Shown here: piece by piece, positions 1-9,600 of the stretch
How the letters are laid out: each line of letters starts with the position of its first letter
Position numbering within the stretch: position 1 is the stretch's first letter
Origin: an uncultured Lachnospiraceae bacterium
GTDB lineage: Bacteria > Bacillota > Clostridia > Lachnospirales > Lachnospiraceae
Assembly (NCBI GenBank): GCA_947566705.1
Contig: CANOLA010000014.1
Coordinates: forward strand, 1 to 49,208
Direction: 5' to 3'
DNA length: 49,208 nt
The notes under the pieces: model-generated
What the model saw: the letters and a program-made list of their open reading frames with translations, nothing else
Told to the model about the DNA's origin: nothing
The model's database searches: none
Position numbers and translations under genes: made by a program

Positions 1-3000
1 CCCTCTGCATTTACTGTTCCATAAATATCTATGCTCTTTGTTTCTTCATTGTATTTAATGTCCGTAATCTGCGCCAGAAGCTGCCAGTCCGCAGTCTTTC
101 CGGTTTCAATGGAAAGCAGGATGCCGTTTGTGGATACATTTCCTGCCGCATCCGCTGCCGTCAGAAGGATTTCGTAGGTGCCGTCCGTAAATCCGGAAAT
201 ATCCAGCGTTCCCAGAACATCCTCATGTACCGGGCTGCTGCTTTCCTTAAATACATGGTAATCGCTGGCCGTGTCTTTTTTGTATGCCAGTGTATATTTT
301 CCAAACTCTGTCTCATCCTCCGCAGTTCCCTTAATCTGAACATTAAAGTCCAGTTCGGAACCGGATTTCGGGGAGGTGATTTCTGCAGTCGGCGCAGTAA
401 CGTCGCGGTCATCCACTACTTTGACAGTGACTTCCTTTTCGCTGCGGTTTCCGCCGATGTCCACGGCCTCTGCCTTTATGGTAATGGTTCCTGCCTGCGC
501 CGGGGTATAAAATGTACGCCCGAAAGAGTCCAGTTCCTTTTTTCCATCCACATACAGGGCAAAACTGTCAGTTCCGTAATCATCAAGGGAATATCCGTCA
601 ATGCGCAGCTGTTCGCCCACTTTGACTTCCGGCCTGGATGTTATGATAAAAATCTCCGGAGGTGTATTATCCTTGATTTTCACATATTCCAGGAAATCCC
701 TTGTTTTTACAACTGCCACTGCCGGGAAGGACAAAGTCCCCTCCAGATCCTTTACCTGGTATTTTACAAGATATGTCTCACCGGCCGTGACACTGTTCGG
801 CATCCTTCCCTCGGTCCACTCCGCGTCCTTTACATTTTTGTATGCAAAGTATTCCTTCCTGATTCCCTTTCTGGAATCCTTTGGATGGTCCGCATCCTTT
901 GCGGAATACGTTGTTTTTACAGTACAGGTCTTACTGTCTTTTTTGCTTTTCGTAACTTTAACATCAATATCAGCAGCCGGCCTGCTCTGGACGATTACAA
1001 GTTTTTTATATTCATCCGTGCCGGACCATCTGCGGTATTCATCCAGCGCATCATTGTCTCCGGCCGGATTGTCGCGGACTTTCAGCCTGATGACATAAGC
1101 GCCGGTTTCCGTAAAGGTTGTTATCGGTTTGTCTTCTTTCCGTACGATATGTTCCTTTTTTCCGGATACATCCCCGAATACGGTCGGGTCGTATTCGTAT
1201 TCCCACTGTTCCTCATAAACCGGGTCATTTTCCGCGTCACTGTAATAGCTGCCATAGGAAATAATGTCATCCGTGGTCAGGTATTTTCCCACGGAATAAT
1301 CCTTTGCAAGAACAGAATCCGTCAGGTAATTATTCACCACATCCATGGTTGTGCCTGCCGTGCCGATATCCGTATACATCCCGCCGCAGCCGGCTGCATT
1401 CAAAAGCTCAGTGAACTGGTCCTCATTATTTTCATTCCCGATTCCAATAAAAGCTGCTTCATTCTGTACCAGCGCAGCCGCAAGGTCTGCGGTCATCTCC
1501 TCATTGGCAAGCTCCGGCACTTCTGCCCTGCTTAAGTTGATGACATAGTGTGATGCACCCGGTCTCCAGTCATATCCGGACACAATATCGGAAAGGCTTT
1601 TTCCGGTAACCGTTTCCATGGTGATATTTTTAAAGGTAAAATAGGACTGCTGGTTACATCCGTGATATCCATGGCTAATCATTGGGCCAAATCCATACCC
1701 ATAGTCATTTTCCGGCAGGATAAAATTATCAATGACAAGCGTGTCCCCGTCCCATACCGAAATGGTCTTTTTATCCACTGCAATCTTAAAATGATGGTTG
1801 TCATACAAATTGCCAATCCGGACGGTTCTCAGCTGTCTGCCGGCATTATGTACCCATCTGAAATATCCGTTCCGGAACTGCTCCAGTTCACTGCAGTCAA
1901 TCTGCACGAGACGAAGCCCGTCCCCTGCCACCAGAATACAGAATCCCCGGATGGTATTCTTTTCCATGGACACTGTCGTATTGAACAGAAAACCGCCGCC
2001 CTCCATGCTGTGCCAGTCGGTTCTGTCTCTCTGTAAATCAAACTCGAAAACCTTCCGTCCCGGACTGTCATCCGGAACATACAGGAAATCCTTGATTGGC
2101 GCACTTGAATACCCGACCATCTTTATGTCGCTTCCTTCATAGAGGATATGTTTGTCCAGTGTCGGAAGATAAGGGTCTTTGTAGTTATAGTGGTCAAATT
2201 CCTCCCACGCAAACGTATCCTGCGCCGTCAGTGTTTTCGAGGAAGCCACATCAATCCTCGCATCCACGCCCTTTTCCTCAAGTATTTTCTTTAACGCCTC
2301 CGCCTTTGCGCTGTAGATACTGGCAGTCTCCTGATCCGCATCCCCCAGCGTAAACACAATATCCGCAGACTTTGACTTTTCCACGGACAGCCTTGCTTCC
2401 GGCGCTTCGTTCCCTACTTCAAAAACGCATGCGCTGCTGTTATATGCAGACGTATCCCCGCGTAAAAAGACTTCATCCCCTATAAGCTTTGGAATCGTAT
2501 CCGTAAACGTCTCAACAACAGTAAGTACTACTTTGTACTTTCCGACTTTGTCCGTATTGATTACAAGCTCGGTCTTATTGCCGTCGCTGTATACCTCTGC
2601 CTCACTGTCCTCAAATTTTCCGTTATTGTTTTTATCATAGTAAACGGTCCAGATTCGCTGCCCGATTTCATCCCCGTCCGGTGAAGCGGATGCATCCGTA
2701 AGTGTAATTTCTGCCTGTCCCTTTTTGTCCCTGGAATAATAATTCTCTCCAAGTGCGAAAGCTGCCAGGGGATTTAAATCCTTTTCAATAACGATTTCCT
2801 TTGTAACAGTATAATCCACTTTTCCGGTCGTAACAGTAACACTGACCTGGTAAGTTCCGGCTTTTCTGAAAATCATTTCCTTGTGGAATGCAGAAGAAAC
2901 GTCCTCGTCAAATGCATAAGCAGACTCTTCTTCACTTCCGTCCTTCGTAATCTTCCAGACCGTGTCGTCTTTTTTTATATATTCGGTATTCTGGATTTCT

Positions 3001-4289
3001 TCCACATCCAGAACAAGCTTACGGTTTTCCTTCCGGTTTCCCTCCACCTTAAGGTCGATTTCCGGCTGGAACAGAAAATCCAGCATGTCAAAATCATACG
3101 GTCCGGCGTTGATATTGATCAGCGTTCCGTTAATCCGTACCTGTTTTGCAATGATTCGTCCGTTCAGGGTGAAATTGTTTGCGTTTACGCTGACGCAGCC
3201 ATTTGGTGCATATAAAACGGCATCTAAGTTAATTTCTGAACCGTTCAGCGTAATGTTTCCGTTTTCCGACGCCAGAAGTACGCGGGAGTCATCCGGGGTG
3301 GTCAGCGAGCCCACATTATATGTGATGGAATCCTTTGCATAAATGATTCCCTTTCCCAGAAAATACGTGGCGTTAAAACTGACGTCACCTTCCACAACAA
3401 CCGGCTTTTCCACGACCAGGGCGTTGCTGTTAAAATTCTTTGTTCCGTCATAAACCTTTCCATGCTCTTTACAGTAATGATATACCTCACCGGTAATATC
3501 CGGCATTTCCACGGTATCCGCCTGTTCCTTTCTGGCGGATACTTTCTGGCAGTCCGCGCCGCTGGAGGTTGTGATTTCCACAGTATCCGCCGCCTCAACC
3601 GTGCCGTTTACAGCAAGCTTTGTACCCTGGTAATAAAATCCCCGGTTACTGTGGACATCCCCTGTAATATTTGTTTCATTTGTATAAAGGGAAAGCGTTT
3701 CATCCCCTGAGGTAAAAAGGGCATAATTTAATCCCTTCCACTTTTCCGGAATGCTAAAGGCGGTTTCCACCTTAGTCCCGGCTTCGTCATTTCCGCCGTC
3801 CTCTGTATGATCCTCTTTTTCGTCTTCTGTTCCGGTTTCCGGCGGAGTGTCTTTCACCAGCCGGATATCTGCCGGGGCATCCGGCTTTTTGTCTGTTCCA
3901 TGTGCGGTAAAACCGAAAGAAACTGACTGTCCTTTTTCTATTACGCTGTTATAGTCCTTGCATCCGACAACGCTTTTCCCATCCTCCGAGGAAAGGATAT
4001 CTGCGTTCCAGATATTGTCAATGATTCCATCATAAACTAGGGAAAGCTGCCAGTTTGCCTGCAGTTCTTCTCCGTCATTTTTAATGGTAATATCCGCGTT
4101 CACATAGTTGTCCCATGTGCTGCTTTCTTTGTAAATAATGGTGCATCCTTCGGATTCATAAACATGCTCCGATGTCTGTGTCCCGTTTTCCACAGACGCA
4201 TACGCGCTCTGCGGCACAAGTCCCAGCAGCATTGCCAGAACCAGCACAAAAGACACGATTCTTTTTCTCCATGTCCTCATTTGTTTCAT
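1..4289 (-). CDS. Giant exported multidomain protein, CBM2-like N-terminus and Ig-like repeats (3' end outside window)
   Basis: The frame is open from an ATG at 4289 (ribosome site AGGAGAAAG) to the left edge, about 1429 codons with no stop, so the C-terminus is missing. Residues 1-31 are a Sec signal peptide (KRIVSFVLVLAMLLGLVPQ, then SAYA). Residues 45-132 resemble a family 2 carbohydrate-binding module: central WQLSLVYDG, then GQSVSFGFTAHG. An acidic linker follows, then a region of short beta repeats (about 195-395: NITGDVHSNRGF, NGTVEAADTVEI, APNGCVSVNA) that could form a beta-solenoid. Further on are Ig/PKD-like domains and a segment containing WHSMEGGGFLFNTT that may be a beta-sandwich. 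The last visible domains (PTAEITSPKSGSEL, LGTLDISGFTDGTYEILLTA) resemble the beta domains ahead of RHS/YD repeats. Whether RHS repeats and a toxin tip follow cannot be seen. It has its own LytTR-type promoter. Confidence 0.85.
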   Translation of the reverse strand, partial: MKQMRTWRKRIVSFVLVLAMLLGLVPQSAYASVENGTQTSEHVYESEGCTIIYKESSTWDNYVNADITIKNDGEELQANWQLSLVYDGIIDNIWNADILSSEDGKSVVGCKDYNSVIEKGQSVSFGFTAHGTDKKPDAPADIRLVKDTPPETGTEDEKEDHTEDGGNDEAGTKVETAFSIPEKWKGLNYALFTSGDETLSLYTNETNITGDVHSNRGFYYQGTKLAVNGTVEAADTVEITTSSGADCQKVSARKEQADTVEMPDITGEVYHYCKEHGKVYDGTKNFNSNALVVEKPVVVEGDVSFNATYFLGKGIIYAKDSITYNVGSLTTPDDSRVLLASENGNITLNGSEINLDAVLYAPNGCVSVNANNFTLNGRIIAKQVRINGTLININAGPYDFDMLDFLFQPEIDLKVEGNRKENRKLVLDVEEIQNTEYIKKDDTVWKITKDGSEEESAYAFDEDVSSAFHKEMIFRKAGTYQVSVTVTTGKVDYTVTKEIVIEKDLNPLAAFALGENYYSRDKKGQAEITLTDASASPDGDEIGQRIWTVYYDKNNNGKFEDSEAEVYSDGNKTELVINTDKVGKYKVVLTVVETFTDTIPKLIGDEVFLRGDTSAYNSSACVFEVGNEAPEARLSVEKSKSADIVFTLGDADQETASIYSAKAEALKKILEEKGVDARIDVASSKTLTAQDTFAWEEFDHYNYKDPYLPTLDKHILYEGSDIKMVGYSSAPIKDFLYVPDDSPGRKVFEFDLQRDRTDWHSMEGGGFLFNTTVSMEKNTIRGFCILVAGDGLRLVQIDCSELEQFRNGYFRWVHNAGRQLRTVRIGNLYDNHHFKIAVDKKTISVWDGDTLVIDNFILPENDYGYGFGPMISHGYHGCNQQSYFTFKNITMETVTGKSLSDIVSGYDWRPGASHYVINLSRAEVPELANEEMTADLAAALVQNEAAFIGIGNENNEDQFTELLNAAGCGGMYTDIGTAGTTMDVVNNYLTDSVLAKDYSVGKYLTTDDIISYGSYYSDAENDPVYEEQWEYEYDPTVFGDVSGKKEHIVRKEDKPITTFTETGAYVIRLKVRDNPAGDNDALDEYRRWSGTDEYKKLVIVQSRPAADIDVKVTKSKKDSKTCTVKTTYSAKDADHPKDSRKGIRKEYFAYKNVKDAEWTEGRMPNSVTAGETYLVKYQVKDLEGTLSFPAVAVVKTRDFLEYVKIKDNTPPEIFIITSRPEVKVGEQLRIDGYSLDDYGTDSFALYVDGKKELDSFGRTFYTPAQAGTITIKAEAVDIGGNRSEKEVTVKVVDDRDVTAPTAEITSPKSGSELDFNVQIKGTAEDETEFGKYTLAYKKDTASDYHVFKESSSPVHEDVLGTLDISGFTDGTYEILLTAADAAGNVSTNGILLSIETGKTADWQLLAQITDIKYNEETKSIDIYGTVNAE

Positions 4290-4320
4290 AACTTTCTCCT
4301 TTGTATTTTTTTCTTACAAT

Positions 4321-4388
4321 AAAATACCGCCTGTCACATGCCCTTGCAAGACAAATGTAACGAGCGGTCGAATTTTGTAACGAATGGT
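4321..4388 (-). promoter_or_regulatory. LytTR-type direct repeats plus promoter for the giant exported protein
   Basis: Read on the minus strand, two 13-bp direct repeats, ACCATTCGTTACA (4376-4388) and ACCGCTCGTTACA (4356-4368), lie exactly 20 bp apart. Six bases later comes a -35 box TTGCAA (4344-4349), a 17-base spacer and a -10 box TATTTT (4321-4326), followed by the ribosome site and ATG at 4289. Two direct repeats with a period of 20-21 bp just upstream of -35 are the known operator form of LytTR regulators. The same layout occurs at 15797-15864. The LytTR gene is immediately upstream, so it is the obvious candidate activator; that link is inference. Confidence 0.8.
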
Positions 4389-4424
4389 AATATTTTTCTT
4401 ATTTAACCGGAATTTCCCAGTATT

Positions 4425-5135
4425 TCAATGTGCCATCTCAGTGACAAAGTCCCAGTATGCCCTGTCAAAATCTTTTTTCATGCGCCTGCTGCTGGGGATG
4501 CGGCTTCCATCCGTCAGTATGACCTCTTCACTGCATTGTTTTACATATGCAAGGTTGACATAATAACTTCTGTGACAGGATGCAAAGCCGTAACCCTCCA
4601 GTTCCTCTTTCCACTCACCATAACCTTTACTGTTGCAGAAAATATCCCTGCAATCCCGCGTTGTCCGGATTCTTGAATATCTTCCGGCGGCCTTTACATA
4701 CACAATATCCTGAATATGTACAGCCACAATCCCCTGCACGGTTTCATATGTCACCACTGTATTTTTCATCTGCCAGTCATACATAACATCATCCATTCTC
4801 TTTTGAAATGCCTCATAGGTAACCGGTTTTACCAGAAACCCGAATACATTTTTTCCAAAGGCCTCCTGACAGCTCTCCACATGGCTGGTACAAAAAATAA
4901 TTCGGATATTCGACACCCGTCTCTGGAAATATTTCTTTACATCCAGTCCACTGCAGCCCGGCATTTCAATATCCAGAAAAAGAATATCAGGTTCCTCTTC
5001 CTCCAGAACTTCTTTTCCGGAATAAAATTTCTGTATGTCTGTTTCCTCTTTTCTTTCCTGAAAATATTGACGACAGAAGTTGTATATCTCATCAATGTAT
5101 CTGTTTTCATCATCACAAATGCCTATTCTCAGCAT
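4425..5135 (-). CDS. LytTR-family response regulator
   Basis: The 236-residue protein is of usual length for an AgrA/LytR-type regulator. Residues 1-120 form a receiver domain: acidic pocket ICDDE (7-10), phospho-acceptor Asp55 in LFLDIEMPG and Lys103 in FLVKPV. Residues about 125-232 form a LytTR DNA-binding domain, recognised from IVYVKAAGRYSRI, FASCHRSYYVNLAYV and the ending ILTDGSRIPSSRRMKKDF. The start overlaps the end of the upstream kinase gene by 7 bases, implying translational coupling and a cognate pair. Its likely targets are the twin direct-repeat promoters at 4321-4388 and 15797-15864, because LytTR proteins bind such repeats and no other regulator is encoded nearby. Confidence 0.93.
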   Translation of the reverse strand: MLRIGICDDENRYIDEIYNFCRQYFQERKEETDIQKFYSGKEVLEEEEPDILFLDIEMPGCSGLDVKKYFQRRVSNIRIIFCTSHVESCQEAFGKNVFGFLVKPVTYEAFQKRMDDVMYDWQMKNTVVTYETVQGIVAVHIQDIVYVKAAGRYSRIRTTRDCRDIFCNSKGYGEWKEELEGYGFASCHRSYYVNLAYVKQCSEEVILTDGSRIPSSRRMKKDFDRAYWDFVTEMAH

Positions 5136-6412
5136 AATATTTCTCCCTGCATATTCAGTATTATCTTAATTTCAAACACGCGTTCCGTTACATCAAAAAA
5201 GTATTTTCCCCCAAGTTTTTCAACCGTATTTTTTATATTATAAATTCCATATCCATGTCCCTGCTTTTCTTCCTTTGAAGTAATTCTTCCCAGTCTGTCC
5301 ACATCTATTTCCCACTCAATAGGGTTGCGGACTGCAATCACAATATTCCCCTGGTAACATCCAAGTTTCATTTTAATCAGTTTTTCTGATTTCTCCAGTC
5401 TTTCGCATGCTTCAGCAGCATTGGACACCGCATTGGAAAATATGGTGCACAAATCATAATCTGATATACCCGTATTTGCAGGCAGTACGCCTTCACACTG
5501 AATCCGGATACCCTTATGCCCTCCCATTGCATGGGAAATTACAGCGTCCGCCATCTCATTTCCCACCAGGTTTATGACCTGCACTTCATAAATACCGGCA
5601 TCCTTCATCCGGTTCAGATAATTCCGGGCATCCGCATATTTTTGGTTTTTCAGATAATGTTCAAGGGAACTGATATGGGATTTCATATCATGTTTGATAC
5701 GGCGCACCTCCTGCATATGGTCAGAAATCTCCTGGAAATGGTCTTTTGACATCTGCAGGTATTTATCCTTTATTGCGTTTTCCTCCTGAATTCCCTGGCG
5801 GATGATATCTATGTATATAATCAGAATACCCAGAAAATATACAAAGACGTTTACAATTGCATTTAATATTTTTACTGCGGTAATACCGCGCCCCTCCATG
5901 CCCTGCGTGAAATAATCCACAAAATAAATTATTCCGTTGTCCAGAAAACCGCACAGTCCGGCTGTAAATAAAAAACGGCTGCGGGCTTTTCGGATATTGT
6001 ACACAAGACTTTCATTTTTTCTGATTAATTTTCCGATATATAGGATAAGAAAAATCGTTATTATTTCTGCAAAAATCTGTTTTAATTCTTTGTGGGCATT
6101 CCCAGCAGCAAATATAACCAGTTTAATTGGATAATATATTACTGTATAATACGAAAAGGAAAAAAGGAATACCGAACAACAACGCTGTAAATCTGTCTGG
6201 AACAAAAATATAGCAACAACTAACTTTAAAAGTAAACATATAACTATAAACAGACCTATTTTATCTGATAAATAAAAAGTAAGGATTGATAAAGCCAGCA
6301 TTCCCATAGAAATCATAATTCTCTTTTTATTTTCTGTTGTTTTTATCTGGCAAATCTCATATATAAAAAAATATATACCTATACTTCCCAAAAACATCCT
6401 AAAGGTTTCCAT
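5129..6412 (-). CDS. AgrC-like membrane sensor histidine kinase (GHKL type)
   Basis: The N-terminal ~210 residues hold about six hydrophobic segments, as in peptide-sensing kinases of the AgrC/HPK10 class. The H-box is RRIKHDMKSHISSLEHYL with the phospho-acceptor His at about residue 241. A GHKL ATPase domain follows, with N-box SNAVSNAAEACE and G-box GHGYGIYNIKNTVEKLGG. I chose the ATG at 6412 because GGGGGATTTT precedes it; an in-frame ATG lies 10 codons upstream. The gene overlaps the LytTR regulator downstream. Upstream, after 96 bases, lies a 20-codon ORF with a strong ribosome site that could encode a signal peptide. No AgrB-like protease or AgrD-like precursor is present. Confidence 0.93.
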   Translation of the reverse strand: METFRMFLGSIGIYFFIYEICQIKTTENKKRIMISMGMLALSILTFYLSDKIGLFIVICLLLKLVVAIFLFQTDLQRCCSVFLFSFSYYTVIYYPIKLVIFAAGNAHKELKQIFAEIITIFLILYIGKLIRKNESLVYNIRKARSRFLFTAGLCGFLDNGIIYFVDYFTQGMEGRGITAVKILNAIVNVFVYFLGILIIYIDIIRQGIQEENAIKDKYLQMSKDHFQEISDHMQEVRRIKHDMKSHISSLEHYLKNQKYADARNYLNRMKDAGIYEVQVINLVGNEMADAVISHAMGGHKGIRIQCEGVLPANTGISDYDLCTIFSNAVSNAAEACERLEKSEKLIKMKLGCYQGNIVIAVRNPIEWEIDVDRLGRITSKEEKQGHGYGIYNIKNTVEKLGGKYFFDVTERVFEIKIILNMQGEILC

Positions 6413-6508
6413 AAAATCCCCCGTTTCATAAATACACATCATATTACATTCATATCAATAATATAATTGTATCATAGAAACAAGGGATTTTCCATTTTTT
6501 AACTGGTA

Positions 6509-6571
6509 TTATCTCTTTCCAGCTATTATTTCCCAGATTCTTATCCAGATTGGGTCTGCTGAATAATACAT
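6509..6571 (-). CDS. Tiny ORF, candidate signalling or membrane-active peptide
   Basis: An ATG at 6571 is preceded by AAAGGAGGTGAGGAGA, one of the strongest ribosome sites in the window, and opens a 20-codon frame ending in TAA: MYYSADPIWIRIWEIIAGKR. The peptide is rich in aromatic and branched residues with a basic tail, so a short amphipathic helix is plausible. It lies 79 bases after the RTX gene stop and 96 bases before the AgrC-like kinase gene, where pheromone precursors of peptide-sensing systems often lie. I know no named family for it. It could be an unmodified exported peptide pheromone, a phenol-soluble-modulin-like peptide, or only a leader ORF for the kinase gene. The strong ribosome site is observed; the role is inferred. 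Confidence 0.6.
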   Translation of the reverse strand: MYYSADPIWIRIWEIIAGKR

Positions 6572-6650
6572 TCTCCTCACCTCCTTTCCCATTCATCCAT
6601 CCACCCCATATCCGCGGACAGATTCCTATTTTGGATTATTTATTTTCCAC

Positions 6651-9600
6651 TTACTCCATCACTGCAGTTGTAAATGCAAGCTTCACCGGATTTTCCTCAT
6701 TATCATATGAAAATCCCGTTCCATCTGCAAAATTCACATTAAAATTCCTGCAGTTTTCCGAAGTAAAATAATCCCTGATAACAAGCCTGTCATCCGAACC
6801 GGCAAATGCAATCGTCAGGTTATTCCAGTTCGTGCGGATGAACATCATTTCGGCTGCCTGAAAACCTTCACCAAAAGATATGGTATTTATTCCCTCCGAA
6901 TCAATAATGGTATCTGTACCCCAGCCGGTATTAAAAATATAAGTATCGTCCCCGGCACCGCCGTAAAGGCAGTCGTCGCCTTCTCCGCCGTCAAGCACAT
7001 CATTTCCTTCGTTTCCATAGAGCTGGTCGTTTCCCGCACCGCCGTATAGTCTGTCGGCCCCTTTTTTGCCGTTTAGATTATCCTCACCTGCTTCCCCGAA
7101 AATGGTAACACCTTTATCATCCATTGCCTCAATGTACTCACTTTCATCAGTTCCATAAATCGTCCTGAGCGGACTGTCTGCCGCTGCGGCATGAATCCTG
7201 CATCCTTCAAATTCCAGGTAAAAATTCCGGTTTGCCTCGGCATTAAAAAATCCTTCAATTACAATTCTGTCATCCGTTTCCCCGAACGTAACCGTGATAT
7301 TATTCCAGTTCGTGCGGTAAGCCTTAATCTGGTCCGGTGAATAACCGGATATCTTAATCGTATTTTCCCCGCTGTCATCACCAATGGTATCCGTTCCATA
7401 TCCTTCTTTAAAAATATAGGTGTCATTTCCTTCTCCGCCGTAAAGAAAATCGTTATCCTCCCCGCCGTCCAGAAGGTCGTCGCCTTTCAGCCCAGTCATC
7501 CGGTCGTTTCCTTTTCCGCCGTAAAGGAAGTCATTTCCGTCACTCCCCACAAGCTGGTCGTCCCCGTCCTGTCCGACTTTTGTTACTCCGTCATCATAAA
7601 CTGACGGCATATACTCACTGTCATCGGTTCCGTAAATTGTTTTCAGAGGGCTGTTTTTTGCAGCGGCATCTACCACGGTTCCATCAGAAAACACAAGCTT
7701 ATAACCCCTTGCATTTTCATTTACACAGTAATTTTTAAGCTTCAGCCTGTCCTCATGTCCATCGAACGTCACCAGTAAATCATTCCAGTTGGAACGGTAT
7801 GATTTTATGCTTTCTGCGGTTAATCCATCACCGAATACTATGGTATTTTCCCCTTCATTATCCTGTATGGAAACCTCCCCGTATCCCTGCCGGAATACAT
7901 AAGTATCATCGCCGCTGCCGCCATCCGCGAAATCCTTTCCTTCGCCTGCGTCTATATAATCATTTCCATTTCCGCCATTGATATAGTCGTCCCCGGCGCC
8001 TCCAAAAACCACGTCGTCCCCGCCTGCAAAAAGAAGCTGGTCATTTCCATCGTCACCAAATACATATTCCTTATCATCTGTACCAATGATCCGGTCGTCG
8101 CCTTTTCCGCCTGCTAAAATTTCCTTTCCGTCATTTTCAAAATAATCCCCGTTTTCAGAGCCGGAATAGTAACTACTGTTTTCACCTGAAAGATAATTTT
8201 CCAGCGGAACCTTATCCTCTCCTTCCTGAATAAAATACTTTTTGGAATGATCCATGTACCCCTGGATTACCAGACGATCTTTCGTGTCTTTTATGGAAAT
8301 CACGGCATTGTCCCCTGCCGGACTGACTTCCAGATTCTGGACAGCAGTCTCTCCTGCAAGCCGGATCACAGATTCACCTTCGGAATCACTGATAATGTCC
8401 GTGCCATAATCCGTTCCCCAGACATAGGTATCATTTCCTTCACCGCCGTAGAGGAAATCATCCCCCGTGCCGCCGTCCAGAATGTCATCCCCGTCACCGC
8501 CGTAAATGATGTCTTTTCCGCCACCGGCAGAAATACTGTCGCTGCCGCCATTTCCGTAAATAACATCATTGCCATCTTTTCCATACAGTGTGTCATTTCC
8601 GTCAAATCCATAAACAGCGGAACTGTCCAGCACCGCCTTTAAGGTATTATCCTCATCATTCCCGTAAATAAAGCGGAACGGGCTGTCCGGGTCAGCAGCA
8701 TGCATCTTTACTTTTGTAAATTCAAGCATATAATTCTGATACTTTTCTCCCCTGCAGAAATCCTGGATTACAAGGGAGTCATTTGTTCCCCTTATATATA
8801 CGGTCACATCATAGTCCCCCGTACCGTTTACCAGTAAATCCTCTGGTTTTAGACCCTGAAAACGGATGGTATTTGTTCCGCTGCTGTCAGTAACTGTATC
8901 ATGCCCGAATCCCTTTGCAAATATATAGGTATCATTCCCGTCCCCGCCGGAAAGACGGTCATTACCGCCGCCTCCGCTTAAGGTGTCATCTCCCCCTTTG
9001 CCGGATATGAACTCATTCGCATTCGTCCCCTGGTAATTATCATTACCGTCCGTTCCCACATAGGTGGTTCCCGAACCTGAAAGGCTGACAATATCGCGGC
9101 AGTGCTCTGACAGTTCTGAAAATTCCCTGCTGAATTCCTTATAATAATCCGTGTCATGGATACTGTCATAAGCACGCAGATACATTCCAAGGTCATAAAG
9201 CAGGGCATCTGCGTTTTTGCCGCTTTCCAGTTTTGACTGGATCAGGGTACTCAGTGTAAGGTAGTTTAGTTTTGTATCCCCCTTTTCATCCTGGTATTCA
9301 AATACAAACTTTAAATAAGTTCCAAACTTGGAATAAAGATTCAGGACATTGAAATAATCATCCTCTATACGGCCATAAATTTCTTTTAACATCCGGGCGG
9401 CATTAACATTCGGATTAGTGCCGCCGACACCTTCAAATTTCCGGCCCATGAATTTTTCAATTACTTTTAAGTCTCTTGCGTCAATGTTTCCGCCGCGGCT
9501 GTTTTGTTTTAAATCTGTTGCACCGGTCAGATAATATAAAATCTCTTTTGTACAGAACCGTTTGTGTGCGATATCATCCGATTCTGCAAATTCGCAGCAA

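Noticed and set aside
225-1535. Long plus-strand open frame of 436 codons
   Set aside because: It lies antisense to the continuous minus-strand frame of the giant exported protein, has no ribosome site and shows no recognisable domain.
6930-9065. Regular DNA repeats that could suggest a CRISPR array
   Set aside because: The repeats are in frame and encode GGxGxD nonapeptides of an RTX protein; unit length and spacing do not fit CRISPR.
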